Positions 48,850 through 63,080 of a stretch of DNA of 64,000 bases are shown here, piece by piece. The notes under the pieces were generated by a model. The model made no database searches. It saw only the letters and a list, made by a program, of their open reading frames with translations, and was not told where the DNA came from. This DNA comes from Littorina saxatilis (taxonomy: Eukaryota; Mollusca; Gastropoda; Littorinimorpha; Littorinidae): NCBI RefSeq assembly GCF_037325665.1, contig NC_090252.1, positions 66,780,929 to 66,844,928 of the forward strand, given 5' to 3'. A program made the position numbers and the translations under genes. Position 1 is the stretch's first letter. The number at the start of each line of letters is the position of its first letter.

Positions 48850-49730
48850 AAGCAGTAATCAAACTAAACGGTCCCCATTTGTGCATACAAGTGCAAAATC
48901 AGGAGGTCTGTTGAAAGGTGGGTGAGTGGTGGGGGAGGGGGGGGGTCCATTTTACTCCAGTAAGCAAGTAATATCTGCTTCTCATATAAAGTGCACAGTT
49001 CTGAAAGCCCCTCGCAAGTTTTGAACATAAAAAGCATCGTGTCTTTGATACCGACCTTCGGCCATTCCCTCCAGATACTATTACAAGTAGCAGTCAAAGT
49101 AACGAAGTGCATAATGCAGCCTGCACTCCCCACCTACTTCCCCGTTAATGACTCTTCCTACCCCCCCCCCCCCCCCGCCCCTCAAAACACTCGACGCATC
49201 ATTCGCCATTGTGAAAAGGTTCACGCCTTGGCCACTGTGTCTTCTATATTAATCGTTGACTGTTCCCTTCCAACTACCATTGGAAGTAAGTAAATATATC
49301 TAGAGAGATAAACGATCAAATCTGATCCAATTTAGTGATAAAGTCAGTGATCTTGCTTTCCGTCCTCTGTCCCCATTAGTGTGACAACAGTCTTCTTTTG
49401 TTAGTGGAGCAATCCGCTCTAGTGGAAATCGTCGGTTAATGAGAAAGGACACTGACTTAACAATCCTAGACGTCTCTTCTTGAACCTTTCTTCCAAAGCG
49501 AACTCTTTGACGTCCAAAGGGAAAAAGAACCCGCCCAAGAAGACGTCATAATGAGAATAATGGAATCAAGTCAAATTAACATGTCTTCTGAACAACTGAC
49601 AACAGATTTCGAGAACGAAGTGTGTCTCGGTGACTTCGTCATATCACCCGTGGAATGTATTAAATTGCTCGTAAGGTCACTGTCAAGCTGTAATGGATCG
49701 GTATCGTGCGTCATTAAGTAACCTTTGATA
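48850..49730. other. no gene recognised
   Basis: Contains a poly-G patch near 48933 and a poly-C patch near 49161. No exon-like signals. Confidence 0.5.
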
Positions 49731-49732
49731 AT

Positions 49733-49990
49733 AATAATAATGCAAACTTTTATAGCGCTATTCTAGAAAAATGTCTACTCTTAGCGCTTTACAATACATA
49801 CATCGACCAAGCATACTATACACGCACAGGCAAAGAAACCGACCAAACATAACCAACAAACTATACATGCACAGGCAAAGAAAACGACCAAACATACAAT
49901 ACACGCACAGGCAAAGATAACGACCAAACATAAACAAACATACTATGACCAAACATAACCAACATACTATACGCGCGCAGGCAAAGAGAA
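49733..49990 (-). mobile_element. SINE-type 3' tail plus degenerate tandem repeat
   Basis: (TAA)n, then TTTTATAGCGCTATTC and AGCGCTTTACAATAC, similar to the 3' tail of the SINE at 13204. About 40-bp degenerate repeats with CACGCACAGGCAAAGA and GACCAAACATA follow to 49990. Confidence 0.5.
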
Positions 49991-50049
49991 CAATCAGCAC
50001 ATGTAATAATTACTGACAACTAATAATGCAGGCATACAGACACAGCCTA

Positions 50050-50995
50050 AGCACAAGAACAGAGCCAAGCTAGAGCCAGTCACTTGTATTACATCGTTTT
50101 AATGTTAGTGTTTATATCTGGTAATCAGCCTCACAGACAAACACTATTGGTGGTTAGTGTTTTATGCACTGTCTTTTCTCGGCTTTGGTTCTTTCTCTCA
50201 ATGGAAGCAAGCGACAGACGTACACTTGCAGAGAAAAATGACACAGCGAAAAATATCCACATCAATAAGGCCCGGCGCTCACCTATGTAACGCCAGCAGG
50301 ACAGACGACGCACTGCCGATTTTTGAGGTAATTCCTTTTTTTCCCAGCCCGCTACACGTTGCGTGAAAAGAAAACAGGCCAAGTACACGTCATAATCCCT
50401 ATCGCAGCATGTAGTGTAGTGGCGACTGCCCTATTTTGCTCTTAACAAGACGGAGGTGAATACATTGTTTTTGCTCGATTGCATCGACCATGTGAGACCA
50501 ATTTAGTCATGCAATTGATCAAAAGAGGAGAGACCACGAATGGAGAGATCAATGATTATTGGTTTGTTGGTTCTGGCTTCAAGTGACTGGGGTTCGAGGT
50601 CGCGGCAAGGCCCGGTTAAGGAGAATGAATTGAATTTCTCCAGGTGAAGAGTTTTACTAATCTGAGTACATTGTTCAAAGAGGCAACCTCTTTCGGTGTT
50701 TTAGTTTAGCCATGACATCTTCTGATATTGGCCAATACTTAAAGACACCGATATACGGATTAATTTGCTCGCAAAAAAAGACAACGCTGTATCTTGACAA
50801 AACGTGTTAACCTTGCCGCGACCTAAACATGTAACGTAAAAGCCTCTAATGTCCACAACCTGTAGGCCTACACTTGAAGAACACATGCATTGAAGAGTCT
50901 CTCAGACGTGTTTTTCCGATACTGACATTCATTCTTTACTTTCAGCTACCACTGGACATAACTCAGTAGTCAAATTATCAACAGCACGTAGCCTT
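50050..50995. other. no gene recognised
   Basis: Unique-looking sequence with no splice-consistent exon. Confidence 0.45.
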
Positions 50996-51030
50996 ACTCT
51001 TTAAACATATATCTCTCCGTCTTTCTTTCC

Positions 51031-51035
<5 letters not shown>

Positions 51036-51061
<26 letters not shown>

Positions 51062-51234
51062 CTTCTCTCTCTCTGTCTCTCTCTCTTTCTCTCTCTCTGT
51101 CTCTCTCTCTCTGTCTCTCTCTCTCTCTCTTTCTCTTTCTCTCTCTGTCTCTCTGTCTCTTTCTCTCTTTCTCTTTCTCTCTCTTTCTCTCTCTCTGTGT
51201 CTCTCTCTGTCTATGTCTCTGTCTCTGTCTCTCT

Positions 51235-51310
<76 letters not shown>
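51036..51310 (+). repeat. (CT)n microsatellite, imperfect
   Basis: TCTG units then CT repeats with TTTC and TGTC interruptions. Confidence 0.95.
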
Positions 51311-51311
<1 letters not shown>

Positions 51312-51740
51312 GTGTGCCTCTGTCTCTCTCCTCCTCAGTCGTGACACAAAATTCATGTCTCAGCATCTTGCCAATAATTGTTTCCTTATTCTGACAGTAG
51401 GTTTAGGTCGCGGCAAGGTTAACACGATTAAATAGAATTTTCCAGAAACATCTTCTTCTCTTTTTGCGACCAATGAATCCGTAGATCGACGTCTGCTGCA
51501 GTTGGCCCACAATTTCTATTGCGTAATACTCAGTCTTGAACGCAGTTGTCCAGTGTTGGTTTCCTATGTTCGATCTGAGGTCGCAGGAGGGTGCACAAGA
51601 TTGCATTTAATTTAACCTGGTAAATCCATGATTTGTCTGGACACAATCTTCCAAGAGTCAGGCATCTGTTTCCGTCACAGTTAACTCACCGAAAACAACG
51701 GAAATGGAGAAAGAAAAGTATGCTTTATGGAGAGTCTGTC

Positions 51741-51868
51741 CGGGGATATCATTCCCAGGAACTCTCATGTAAAATTTCATAAAGATCGGTCCAGTAGTTT
51801 AGTCTGAATCGCTCTACACACACACACGCACAGACAGACAGACAGACACACACACACAAACACACACA

Positions 51869-51934
<66 letters not shown>

Positions 51935-51995
51935 ACGACCCTCGTCTCGATTCCCCCTCTATGTTAAAACATTTAGTCAAAACTTGACTAAATGT
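51741..51995 (-). mobile_element. H-element 7, 5' end only
   Basis: Only the 5' terminal part (CGGGGATATCATTCCCAGG, (CA)n at 51817-51933, CTTGACTAAATGT) is present. The 3' body and hairpin are absent. Confidence 0.82.
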
Positions 51996-51999
51996 AAAA

Positions 52000-52845
52000 A
52001 TGGTTGTGTTCTCTCCCTCTTCTTTTCTATGCCGTTCCTTTCATGTCTTCATTGTTTTGTGGTTTATTCGTTCATGGGAACATTCCACGATAAGTTATTG
52101 TTTGTTGTTGTTTCTTCTTCTTCTTCGTCGTTCGCTGTTTGTTGTTGTTTTAAATGTGTTGTTTGTTTTCCTTGTTCAGGTGTGCACCCATTTCGCGGAC
52201 AAATAGACTGTTCAGTTCCAATCTTTAAAACCGAAAGACTGACTGAATATTTTAATCATGCTTTACAAGACTTGTTATTCTTTCCCTTTAATTACCAATG
52301 CACGAGCTTCAGTAATAAAATTTTCCACAGACACGCCCCCCCCCCCCCCCCCCGCGTCTCCCTCATCCGTCCTCTCAAACGTCTCCCCCCCCCCCCCTTC
52401 TTCTAACAAAAGTCGTGTCTCCAGAATTCGTTCTTCTGTCCTTAACCCAATATTCTTGGGTTCCAGGTCACAGCGAGGCAACGACAACTGAATTTACACT
52501 CTTCCGCTGAAGTTTTATTTTCATCCGCACCAATTGTTTTAAGAGTTGACGTCTTGAGGCGTTTGTCGTGTTTCAGCATCGTGTTTTGCAAAGCGTCGAG
52601 GAAAAAAAAATCCTCTCGTCTGAAGATTTCTGCACAATATCTACAGCTAGAACGTAGAATTTCTAAGCTATCTCACTGCTGATTGTTTTCAACTGGAAAA
52701 ACAAAAAAACTAGATTTAATGCACAAGGGTGACTTTCAATTATTCATGCCAAAGAAGCAAAGCTGATCTAAGCTTTTAAGCAGCTACAAGAATGTTAAAG
52801 GGATACTAATGGTATGACCGTTTAGGGAAGAGTTTCTGACGAATT
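52000..52845. other. no gene recognised
   Basis: Two poly-C patches near 52337-52353 and 52387-52399. Otherwise unassigned. Confidence 0.5.
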
Positions 52846-52847
52846 TG

Positions 52848-54054
52848 ACGACTGTAAAGAGTGTGGGGAATCCGCTGTACCTTAATCTAGACGACTGTAA
52901 AGAGTGTGGGGAATCCACTGTACCTTAATCTAGACGACTGTAAAGAGTGTGGGGAATCCACTGTACCTTAATCTAGACGACTGTAAAGAGTGTGGGGAAT
53001 CCGCTGTACCTTAATCTAGACGACTGTAAAGAGTGTGGGGAATCCACTGTACCTTAATCTAGACGACTGTAAAGAGTGTGAGGAATCCGCTTTACCTTAA
53101 TCTAGACGACTGTAAAGAGTGTGGGGAATCCGCTGTACCTTAATCTAGACGACTGTAAAGAGTGTGGGGAATCCACTATACCTTAATCTAGACGACTGTA
53201 AAGAGTGTGGGGAATCCACTGTACCTTAATCTAGACGACTGTAAAGAGTGTGGGGAATCCACTGTACCTTAATCTAGACGACTGTAAAGAGTGTGGGGAA
53301 TCCACTGTACCTTAATCTAGACGACTGTAAAGAGTGTGGGGAATCCACTGTACCTTAATCTAGACGACTGTAAAGAGTGTGGGGAATCCGCTGTACCTTA
53401 ATCTAGACGACTGTAAAGAGTGTGGGGAATCCACTGTACCTTAATCTAGACGACTGTAAAGAGTGTGGGGAATCCGCTGTACCTCAATCTAGACGACTGT
53501 AAAGAGTGTGAGGAATCCGCTGTACCTTAATCTAGACGACTGTAAAGAGTGTGGGGAATCCGCTGTACCTTAATCTAGACGACTGTAAAGAGTGTGGGGA
53601 ATCCACTGTACCTTAATCTAGACGACTGTAAAGAGTGTGGGGAATCCGCTGTACCTTAATCTAGACGACTGTAAAGAGTGTGGGGAATCCGCTGTACCTT
53701 AATCTAGACGACTGTAAAGAGTGTGGGGAATCCGCTGTACCTTAATCTAGACGACTGTAACGAGTGTGGGGAATCCGCTGTACCTTAATCTAGACGACTG
53801 TAAAGAGTGTGAGGAATCCACTGTACCTTAATCTAGACGACTGTAAAGAGTGTGAGGAATCCACTGTACCTTAATCTAGACGACTGTAAAGAGTGTGGGG
53901 AATCCGCTGTACCTTAATCTAGACGACTGTAAAGAGTGAGGGGAATCCGCTGTACCTTAATCTAGACGACTGTAAAGAGTGTGGGGAATCCGCTGTACCT
54001 TAATCTAGACGACTGTAAAGAGTGTGGGGAATCCACTGTACCTTAATCTAGACG
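52848..54054 (+). repeat. 43-bp tandem repeat, about 28 copies
   Basis: Unit landmarks GACGACTGTAAAGAGTGTGG and GGAATCCRCTGTACCTTAA. The main variable site is CCGCT/CCACT. The array ends CTAGACGCACACC. Confidence 0.97.
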
Positions 54055-54559
54055 CACACCACACGATATGCTTGAAAACGCACCACAGATATGAGTATCA
54101 ACAAATAAATCAAAGTGAGTGAATGCGCTTCACATTTGTGTTTCTCTTCGTTGTTGGAAAGAACAAGTAGCACAGAAACACCGCTAGACGGCAAGACGGC
54201 CTGCCATCTTTGACGCGGCAGCCTAGTAACTGCTTCACGAATGAATAGTTTAGTTTTTTTTGCTCGGAAGTATTATTTGTAACGCATAATCTCAATGAAT
54301 AACTTTAGAAGCGATCTGAGGCCGTTTTCCTGAGTTATTATTCCTTTAATGTCTTGTTACATTCAGTTCACAATGCAACTAACATTTCAGATGCCTTTCC
54401 CCCCGTGTAAACTACGACGCGTACCTCCACAAATCCGTCTGGGTTTTTAGCGTGAAGCTGAAAGGTTGGAGTTGGCATTAAAGGCTGAATGGTTTTGTTG
54501 ACACGTTTGTTGTTCTATGAGAATGTCAGCGTCATTTGTGCTTGCAAAGACACGGGAAC

Positions 54560-54611
54560 AGACAGACAGACAGACAGACAGACAGATAGACAGACAGACA
54601 CAGACAGACAG

Positions 54612-54647
<36 letters not shown>

Positions 54648-54672
54648 GCTTGCGCCCGCACATACATACACA

Positions 54673-54711
<39 letters not shown>

Positions 54712-54712
54712 C
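54560..54712 (+). repeat. (ACAG)n/(CA)n microsatellite
   Basis: ACAG units at 54560-54615, CA-rich to 54710. Confidence 0.95.
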
Positions 54713-54820
54713 GTGAAAGCAACTTTATTTTGGCCTCGGTCCACTGGGAAATATTGTGGCAATTACAAATTTAGTGCATGCAGTCTAGTTTTGATCTGCG
54801 AGCTCAATCTGTGGATTGCA

Positions 54821-55051
54821 CAAAGTGGCTATATATGTTGACCCATCTGGCAACAAAGTGGCTATATATGTTGACCCATCTGGCAACAAAGTGGCTATAT
54901 ATGTTGACCCATCTGGCAACAAAGTGGCTATATATGTTGACCCATCTGGCAACAAAGTGGCTATATATGTTGACCCATCTGGCAACAAAGTGGCTATATA
55001 TGTTGACCCATCTGGCAACAAAGTGGCTATATATGTTGACCCATCTGGCAA
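54821..55051 (+). repeat. 33-bp tandem repeat, 7 copies
   Basis: Perfect or near-perfect units (CAAAGTGGCTATATATGTTG, then ACCCATCTGG). Open on both strands because 33 is a multiple of three. Confidence 0.96.
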
Positions 55052-55319
55052 CCAAATACAACAATTCTGTGCATACAGACATAGAGAGACAAGCAAATCA
55101 ACATACCGACTCATCGAGACAGACACATGCGTAGGATTACAGTGGACGGCGAACAGACGGGCAGATGGTGAAATAGACACGGAGGATACAGAAACGAACA
55201 CAAAGAGACAGACATGTAAATGCTCCTGTAGCACATCTTGAGAAACACGGGAAAATCTAATCAACGCAAAAAGAAGACTATAGGCTCAGACAGACAGACA
55301 GACAGACAGACAGATGTAG

Positions 55320-55592
55320 GGGGCCCGGTAGCTCAGTAATCGAAAGGTCGCAGGTTCGAATTCGGGCCGGGACGGACACGTGCGGGTCAACATTATGTGC
55401 AGACCCAGAGACGGAAGTCATGTCCCACCCCCGTGTCATCACAATGGCACGTAAAAGACCTTGGTCATTCTGCCATAAGTGCAGGTGGCTGAATACACCT
55501 AAACACGCAGACACCTGGGTAGCGCGACTCCGTTGCTGCTAGCTTTCCACTGGGAGGAAGCGACCTAAATTTCCCAGCGATGGGACAATCAA

Positions 55593-55597
<5 letters not shown>
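55320..55597 (+). mobile_element. tRNA-derived SINE (GGGCCYGG family)
   Basis: GGGGGCCCGGTAGCTCAGTA head lacking the anticodon-arm region, B box GGTTCGAATTC, then a body with TGGCACGTAAAAGACC and GTAGCGCGACTC and 3' end CCCAGCGATGGGACAATCAA. Followed by (GA)n at 55598-55660. Confidence 0.85.
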
Positions 55598-55671
<74 letters not shown>

Positions 55672-55860
55672 GAGACAGACATACAGACAAACAGATAGAG
55701 ATGCATGCTGGCAGACATACAACCAGGTGGACGAAGGGAGAGACATACGTGTACACACAGAAAGACAGACAGGCAAGCATACGGGAATGCAGAAAGATGG
55801 ATACACCGACAGACAGGCAGACAGACAGGCAGAGAGACAGACAGACAGGACAAATAGGCT
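55598..55860 (+). repeat. (GA)n and (ACAG)n microsatellite
   Basis: GA repeat to 55660, then irregular CAGA units to about 55850. Confidence 0.9.
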
Positions 55861-55985
55861 GACAGACACACACATAATATTAGCTTTGAACAAAAGAAAG
55901 AATGAGAGAAAAATAAACTACAAGGAAGGAATGGCGGTGATGTTGGAGAACTTACACAGACAAGACCATAGCCAGATAGACCCAT

Positions 55986-57266
55986 GACACCGTTACCATT
56001 ATTAGCATCCCCACATAACACTGTTACCATTATTAGCATCCCCACACAACACCGTTACCATTATTAGCATCCACACATAACACCGTTACCATTATTAACA
56101 TCCCCACATAACACCGTTACCATTATTAGCATCCACACACAGCACCGTTACCATCAATAGCATCCCCACACAACACCGTTACCATTATTACCATCCCATA
56201 TAACACCGTTACCAATATTAACATCCCCACACAACACCGTTGCCATTATTAGCATCCCATATAACACCGTTACCAATATTAACATCCCCACACAACACCG
56301 TTACCATTATTACCATCCCATATAACACCGTTACCAATATTAACATCCCCACACAGCACCGTTACCATTATTAACATCCCCACACAACACCGTTACCATT
56401 ATTAGCATCCCCACACAACACCGTTACCATTATTATCATCCCCACACACCACCGTTACTATTATTAACATCCCCACACAGCACCGTTACCATCATTAGCA
56501 TCCCCACACAACACCGTTACCATTATTAACATCCCCACATAACACCGTTACCATTATTAACATCCCCACATAACACCGTTACCATTATTAGCATCCCCAC
56601 ACAACACCGTTACCATTATTAACATCCCCACATAACACCGTTACCATTATTAGCATGCCCACATACCACCGTTACCATCAATAGCCGCATCCCCACACAA
56701 CACTGTTACCATTATTAACATCCCCACATACCACCGTTACCATCAATAGCCGCATCCCCACATAACACCGTTACCATTATTAGCATCCCCACACAACACC
56801 GTTACCATTATTAGCATCCCCACACAACACCGTTACCATTATTAACATCCCCACACAACACCGTTACCATTATTAACATCCCCACACAACACCGTTACCA
56901 TTATTAACATCCCCACACAACACCGTTACCATTATTAACATCCCCACACAACACAGTTACCATTATTAGCATCCCCACACAACACCGTTACCATTATTAG
57001 CATCCCCACACAACACCGTTACCATTATTAACATCCCCACATAACACCGTTACCATTATTAGCATCCCCACACAACACCGTTACCATTATTAGCATCCCC
57101 ACACAACACCGTTACCATTATTAGCATCCCCACACAACACCGTTACCATTATTAACATCCCCACACAACACAGTTACCATTATTAACATCACCACACAAC
57201 AACGTTACCATTATTAACATCCCCACATACCATTATTAGCATCCCCACACAACACCGTTTCCATTA
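55986..57266 (+). repeat. 31-bp tandem repeat, about 40 imperfect copies
   Basis: Unit landmarks AACACCGTTACCATTATTA and CATCCCCACA, with small indels. The array resumes at 59934-59975, on the far side of an inserted transposon. Confidence 0.95.
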
Positions 57267-57475
57267 CCGTAAAATCCCTAGCATAAGCCCACCATCTAGC
57301 AAACGCCCACCCCCCACTTTGGGACAAAAGTTGTGCACAGGGGTAACTACCTAGCAAACGCCCACCCTGATTTTTTTCAAAGAGACTATAGGCTCACTTT
57401 CACCAGGATTTGTGCAGACTGTTCTAAAAGTCATCTTTTTCCCCTTCTTTACCTTTTTGTGTTTCTTTCCTTTTT

Positions 57476-58355
57476 ACATTTAGGCAAGTTTTGACTAAAT
57501 TGTTTAACATAGAGGGGGAATCGAAACGAGGGTCGTGGTGTATATGTGTATGTGTGTCTGTGTGTGTGTGTGTGTGTGTGCGTGCGTGTAGAGCGATTCA
57601 GACCAAACTACTCGACCGATCTTTATGAAATTTTACATGAGAGTTCCTGGGATTGATATTCCCGAACGTTTTTCTTTTTTTCGATAAATGTCTTTGATGA
57701 CGTCATATCCGGCTTTTCGTGAAAGTTGAGGCGGCACTGTCATGCCCTCATTTTTCAACCAAATTGGTTGAAATTTTCGTCAAGTAGTCTTCGACGAAGC
57801 CCGGACTTTGGTATTGCATTTCAGCGTGGTGGCTTAAAAATTAATTAATGACTTTGGTCATTAAACATCTGAAAATTGTAAAAAAAAAAATATATATATA
57901 AAACGATCCAAATTTACGTTTATCTTATTCTCCATCATTTTCTGATTCCAAAAACATATAAATATGTTATATGTGGATTAAAAACAAGCTCTGAAAATTA
58001 AAAATATAAAAATTATTATCAAAATTAAATTTTCGAAATCAATTTAAAAACACTTTCATCTTATTCCTTGTCGGTTCCTGATTCCAAAAACATATAGATA
58101 TGATATGTTTGGATTAAAAACACGCTCAGAAAGTTAAAACGAAGAGAAGTACAGAAAAGCGTGCTATCCTTCTCAGCGCAACTACTAAACCGCTCTTCTT
58201 GTCAATTTCACTGCCTTTGCCATGAGCATGAGCGGTGGACTGACGATGCTACGAGTACATACGGTCTTGCTGAAAAATTGCATTGCGTTCAGTTTCATTC
58301 TGTGAGTTCGACAGCTACTTGACTAAATGTTGTATTTTCGCCTTACGCGACTTGT
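57476..58355 (+). mobile_element. H-element 8
   Basis: Starts ACATTTAGGCAAG, (GT)n near 57545-57590, ends CTTGACTAAATGTTG..CTTACGCGACTTGT. Nested inside the TIR element. Confidence 0.85.
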
Positions 58356-58701
58356 TTCTTATTCTTTGTCCCCTCTCCTCACTCCCACCCATCGTTCATG
58401 TTTTTTCGAGTTTCTCTTCTCTTTTTTTTCCTAAGTTTGTGGGTTTTTCTTTCTCAGAAAGATTGGGCCTTTTGAAGACAAAATCCAAGTTCAGTTAACG
58501 TTTCATTTCCAAAGACGATCGTGTAATTTCTTCCCTGTACAGAAAGAAAGGGCTTCATTGGTGTTGACATTTCGACATTTCATCAAGTTTCTTTTTCCCG
58601 GAATTGTGTTGTTATTGTTTGTCCTTGCAAAGGTCTGGCGATTTTCATTTTACTCATAAATTTATATGAATGACTATGCTCGTGTTTTTCAGAAGAGCCA
58701 G

Positions 58702-58707
<6 letters not shown>

Positions 58708-58772
<65 letters not shown>

Positions 58773-58773
58773 G

Positions 58774-58843
<70 letters not shown>
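58708..58843 (+). repeat. (CT)n microsatellite
   Basis: CT repeat with TGTC interruptions between H-elements 8 and 9. Confidence 0.95.
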
Positions 58844-58845
<2 letters not shown>

Positions 58846-58877
58846 GGTTGGCCTTCTTTGCCTCAAAGTCCTTTTTT

Positions 58878-59742
58878 ACATTTAGTCAAGTTTTGACTAA
58901 ATGTTTTAACGTAGAGGGGGGAATCGAGACGAGGATCGTGGTGTATGTGCGTGTGTGTGTGTGTCTGTGTGTGTGTGTTAGTAGAGCGATTCAGACTAAA
59001 CTACTGAACCGATCTTTATGAAATTTGACATGAGAGTTCCTGGGTATGAAATCCCCGAACCATTTTTTCATTTTTTTGATAAATGTCTTTGATGACGTCA
59101 TATCCGGCTTTTCGTGAAAGTTGAGGCGGCACTGTCACGCCCTCCTTTTTCAACCAAATTGGTTGAAATTTTGGTCAAGTAATCTTCGACAAAGCCCGGA
59201 CTTCGGTACTGCATTTCAGCCTGGTGGCTGAAAAATTAATTAATGACTTTGGTCATTAAAAATCTGAAAATTGTAAAAAAAAATAAAAATTTATAAAACG
59301 ATCCAAATTTACGTTCATCTTATTCTCCATCATTTTCTGATTCCAAAAAAATATAAATATGTTATATTTGGATTAAAAACAAGCTCTGAAAATTAAATAT
59401 ATAAAAATTATTATCAAAATTAAATTGTCGAAATCAATTTAAAAACACTTTCATCTTATTCCTTGTCGGTTTCTGATTCCAAAAACATATAGATATGATA
59501 TGTTTGGATTAAAAACACGCTCAGAAAGTTAAAACAAAGAGAGGTACAGAAAAGCGTGCTATCCTTCTTAGCGCAACTACTACCCCGCTCTTCTTGTCAA
59601 TTTCACTGCCTTTGCCATGAGCGGTGGACTGACGATGTTACGAGTATACGGTCTTGCTGAAAAATGGCATTGCGTTCAGTTTCATTCTGTGAGTTCGACA
59701 GCTACTTGACTAAATATTGTATTTTCGCCTTACGCGACTTGT
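58878..59742 (+). mobile_element. H-element 9
   Basis: Starts ACATTTAGTCAAGTTTTGAC, ends CTTGACTAAATATTG..CTTACGCGACTTGT. Same orientation as H-element 8 and nested inside the same TIR element. Confidence 0.85.
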
Positions 59743-59975
59743 TTTCTTTTTTCCTTCACTTCTACTCACACGACCTAACTTACATGCTTTCTGGGTTTGT
59801 ATTCACTCAATTACACGGTTGAGCACAAAACTTACTTTGTGCAAAGGGGTCTATCCCTAGCAAACGCCCACCCCCCAATTTTGCCCTAAATCTGTGCACA
59901 GGGGGGGGTGGGCTTATGCTAGGGATTTTACGGTATTAACATCGCCACATAACACCGTTACCATTATTAGCATGC

Positions 59976-61218
59976 CCACATTGTCAAGAAACAAAGGTAA
60001 TGCTGAGAAATTTGCCTTCTAAACTTAAGAAATACAAAGACAAACATGTAGATAAACCACGCTTTTCGATCCCTGTTCGAGAAATTTACAACACTAAAGG
60101 GAAATAAAATCTCCAGGAAAGACATCGATGACAAAAAGTAAACCCACTTTTGCACACGTAATTTATATCCCCGGAGAGAAAGAAAACTTGTTAGTGTTTC
60201 TTAAGTTTTCTCTTCCACAGTAAATGATTTGAGCAAAATAATATTCACACACCGGAAAGAACAGAAAATCACTTTTTGCATTCTTGATACGGAGAGGATT
60301 CCCCAAGATGGTTTGACGATTCGCAGAGTGTTTATTTTTTTATTAAACCGTGCACGTGTTATTAGGTAGTATCAAATTACAAATTGTTTATAAAAAGTCC
60401 GCACGAAAGGTTGTATCGAATAGATAAATAACACAACGTGTACGCAAGCAAGAAATAAAACTGTATCGATATAAAGTTAAACCCCATCAATAAGCACTAA
60501 CATTGCATTGAATTAAAAAATGAAACAAAAACAACAAGTGAGGAAAGGCTGTATCAAATTAGGTAACAAAACACTTTAAACAAAGAGACTAAAAATACGT
60601 ATCGAATTAAGGATACAACCTCCTAAAAAATTGTATCAAACGGAGGATAAGAAAGAAAGAACAAGTCGTCTTAACCAAAACCAATACATGGAGTTATTCG
60701 ATTGCCTGACAAAATAAAAATGAACGTACTGCATTAAACAAAATATTCAGACAAGTACATACTAGTGCGGCAGAAACCCTGTGGCCAACATTGCTGACAA
60801 CTTGTCCTGGTAACAAGAATAGGAACACGAGACTTCAAATGAGAAGAACAACAACAAGATAACAATGTTAATGAAATATTTACCGACACTTTGTTCCTTA
60901 GATTTTGTTCTTTGTTTGATTAACGTTAGGTGCTGTCTGTCTTCTTCTTGACTCATGTTCTTCTTTATCTTGCTGTCATCGCTCCTTTTATAAATTATAT
61001 ATATATTTTGTTTGCTGATGAAGACCCTTTGTCGAAAGTTCTTATTCGAGTTTTATTGTCCATGTTTTGGTGAGTACATGTTCATTGTTATCTGGCTGGT
61101 AACAAGAGCCAAATAAACCTAATTTACATGAAACAGGTTTTCGAGCTTTGTTTCAGTTCAAACACAACATATGTATCATATTGATGGATTCAGGAGATGA
61201 TAACGAATACGATACAAT
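59976..61218. other. no gene recognised, AT-rich
   Basis: AT-rich sequence with no splice-consistent exon or repeat structure that I can support. Confidence 0.5.
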
Positions 61219-61224
61219 CATTTG

Positions 61225-61475
61225 TGACCCTCCACCACGAAATGAGTCGCATGTCACCTCGCGCGGTCCTGCGCTAGGCTTAATGTAAGTCCGGGGAGTG
61301 TCTGGTAACAGTGTGAGGGTCACCTTAGTCACAGGCTTACAACTCAAACAGTTTTCGCTCTTTTCTAAAACGGTTTTCACCACTGGATAGAGCATAAAAA
61401 AAACTCTGTAGAAGAATGTAAAAATATGAAAATCATGCAAAGGTGACATGCGACTCATTCCGTGGTGGAGGGTCA
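61225..61475. mobile_element. 251-bp MITE with 35-bp inverted ends
   Basis: Left end TGACCCTCCACCACGAAATG and right end complementary to TGACCCTCCACCACGGAATG, continuing through AGTCGCATGTCACC. CATTTG flanks both sides (61219-61224, 61476-61481). The superfamily is unknown because a 6-bp duplication is not diagnostic. Confidence 0.8.
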
Positions 61476-61845
61476 CATTTGTAGATCGGTTAGCGAGAAT
61501 TGAATTGTATTCTAAATTTTGATAAACAGACTATTTCATTAATCTGAAGCTTCCGAGCTGAAATGCTGAGCCCACAGTGAGTCATACAATGTTTGACCAA
61601 AACTTCTATCATAAAGGTGGAGGGGGGGGGGGCTCTTAATTGGAGAACGACTGTACCTTTAGAACGTTAGAGCAAAGCACTGAAAGGGTAAAATAAAAGC
61701 AATTGAAAGACATTGGAACACAGGATGAAGCCAGAAGGACATCTTAAAACCCAGAAAACTAAGGTAATCCGTGCGCTGAAAAAGCTGTTGTCACAGTTTA
61801 TCCTCCGGCGTGCATTAAATTATCGAAGTGATTTATTGAACGTAT

Positions 61846-61846
61846 G

Positions 61847-61881
<35 letters not shown>

Positions 61882-61930
61882 TGTGTGTGTGTATGTGTGT
61901 GTGTGTGTGTGTGCGTGCGCGTGCGTGTGT

Positions 61931-61970
<40 letters not shown>
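61846..61970 (+). repeat. (GT)n microsatellite
   Basis: GT repeat with GGTG and GCGC interruptions. No H-element ends are recognisable around it. Confidence 0.95.
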
Positions 61971-61973
<3 letters not shown>

Positions 61974-62118
61974 ATAAAAGTCATTGATTAAATAAAGTGA
62001 ACTAAATTAAATTTTAGATGTAACACATTTAGTTTTCGCTGTTGCGGAAGAGCTTCATGAGTGACAAGGTACACACAGAGCGAAACATTCACTACACTCT
62101 GGAATGATGTGATGTTAA

Positions 62119-63078
<960 letters not shown>

Positions 63079-63080
63079 AA

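Larger units (their letters stand above)
57267..59933. mobile_element. TIR element with TA target duplication, carrying two H-elements
   Basis: Ends CCGTAAAATCCCTAGCATAA (left, 57267-57293) and its complement (right, 59907-59933) match over 27 bp, flanked by TA at 57265-57266 and 59934-59935. Removing the element restores a normal CCATTATTAACATC unit of the 31-bp array. Subterminal CTAGCAAACGCCCACCC motifs occur near both ends. Most of the interior is two H-elements and a (CT)n tract. No transposase was seen, so it is non-autonomous, probably Tc1/mariner-type. Confidence 0.85.

Noticed and set aside
48167-48925. 252- and 219-codon frames in the 57-bp array
   Set aside because: Same cause: 57 is a multiple of three and three overlapping frames are open at once.
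54778-55264. Frames across the 33-bp array
   Set aside because: Tandem-repeat artefact, open on both strands.
52848-57266. CRISPR-like appearance of regularly spaced repeats
   Set aside because: Arrays are contiguous tandem units without unique spacers, and the context is eukaryotic.
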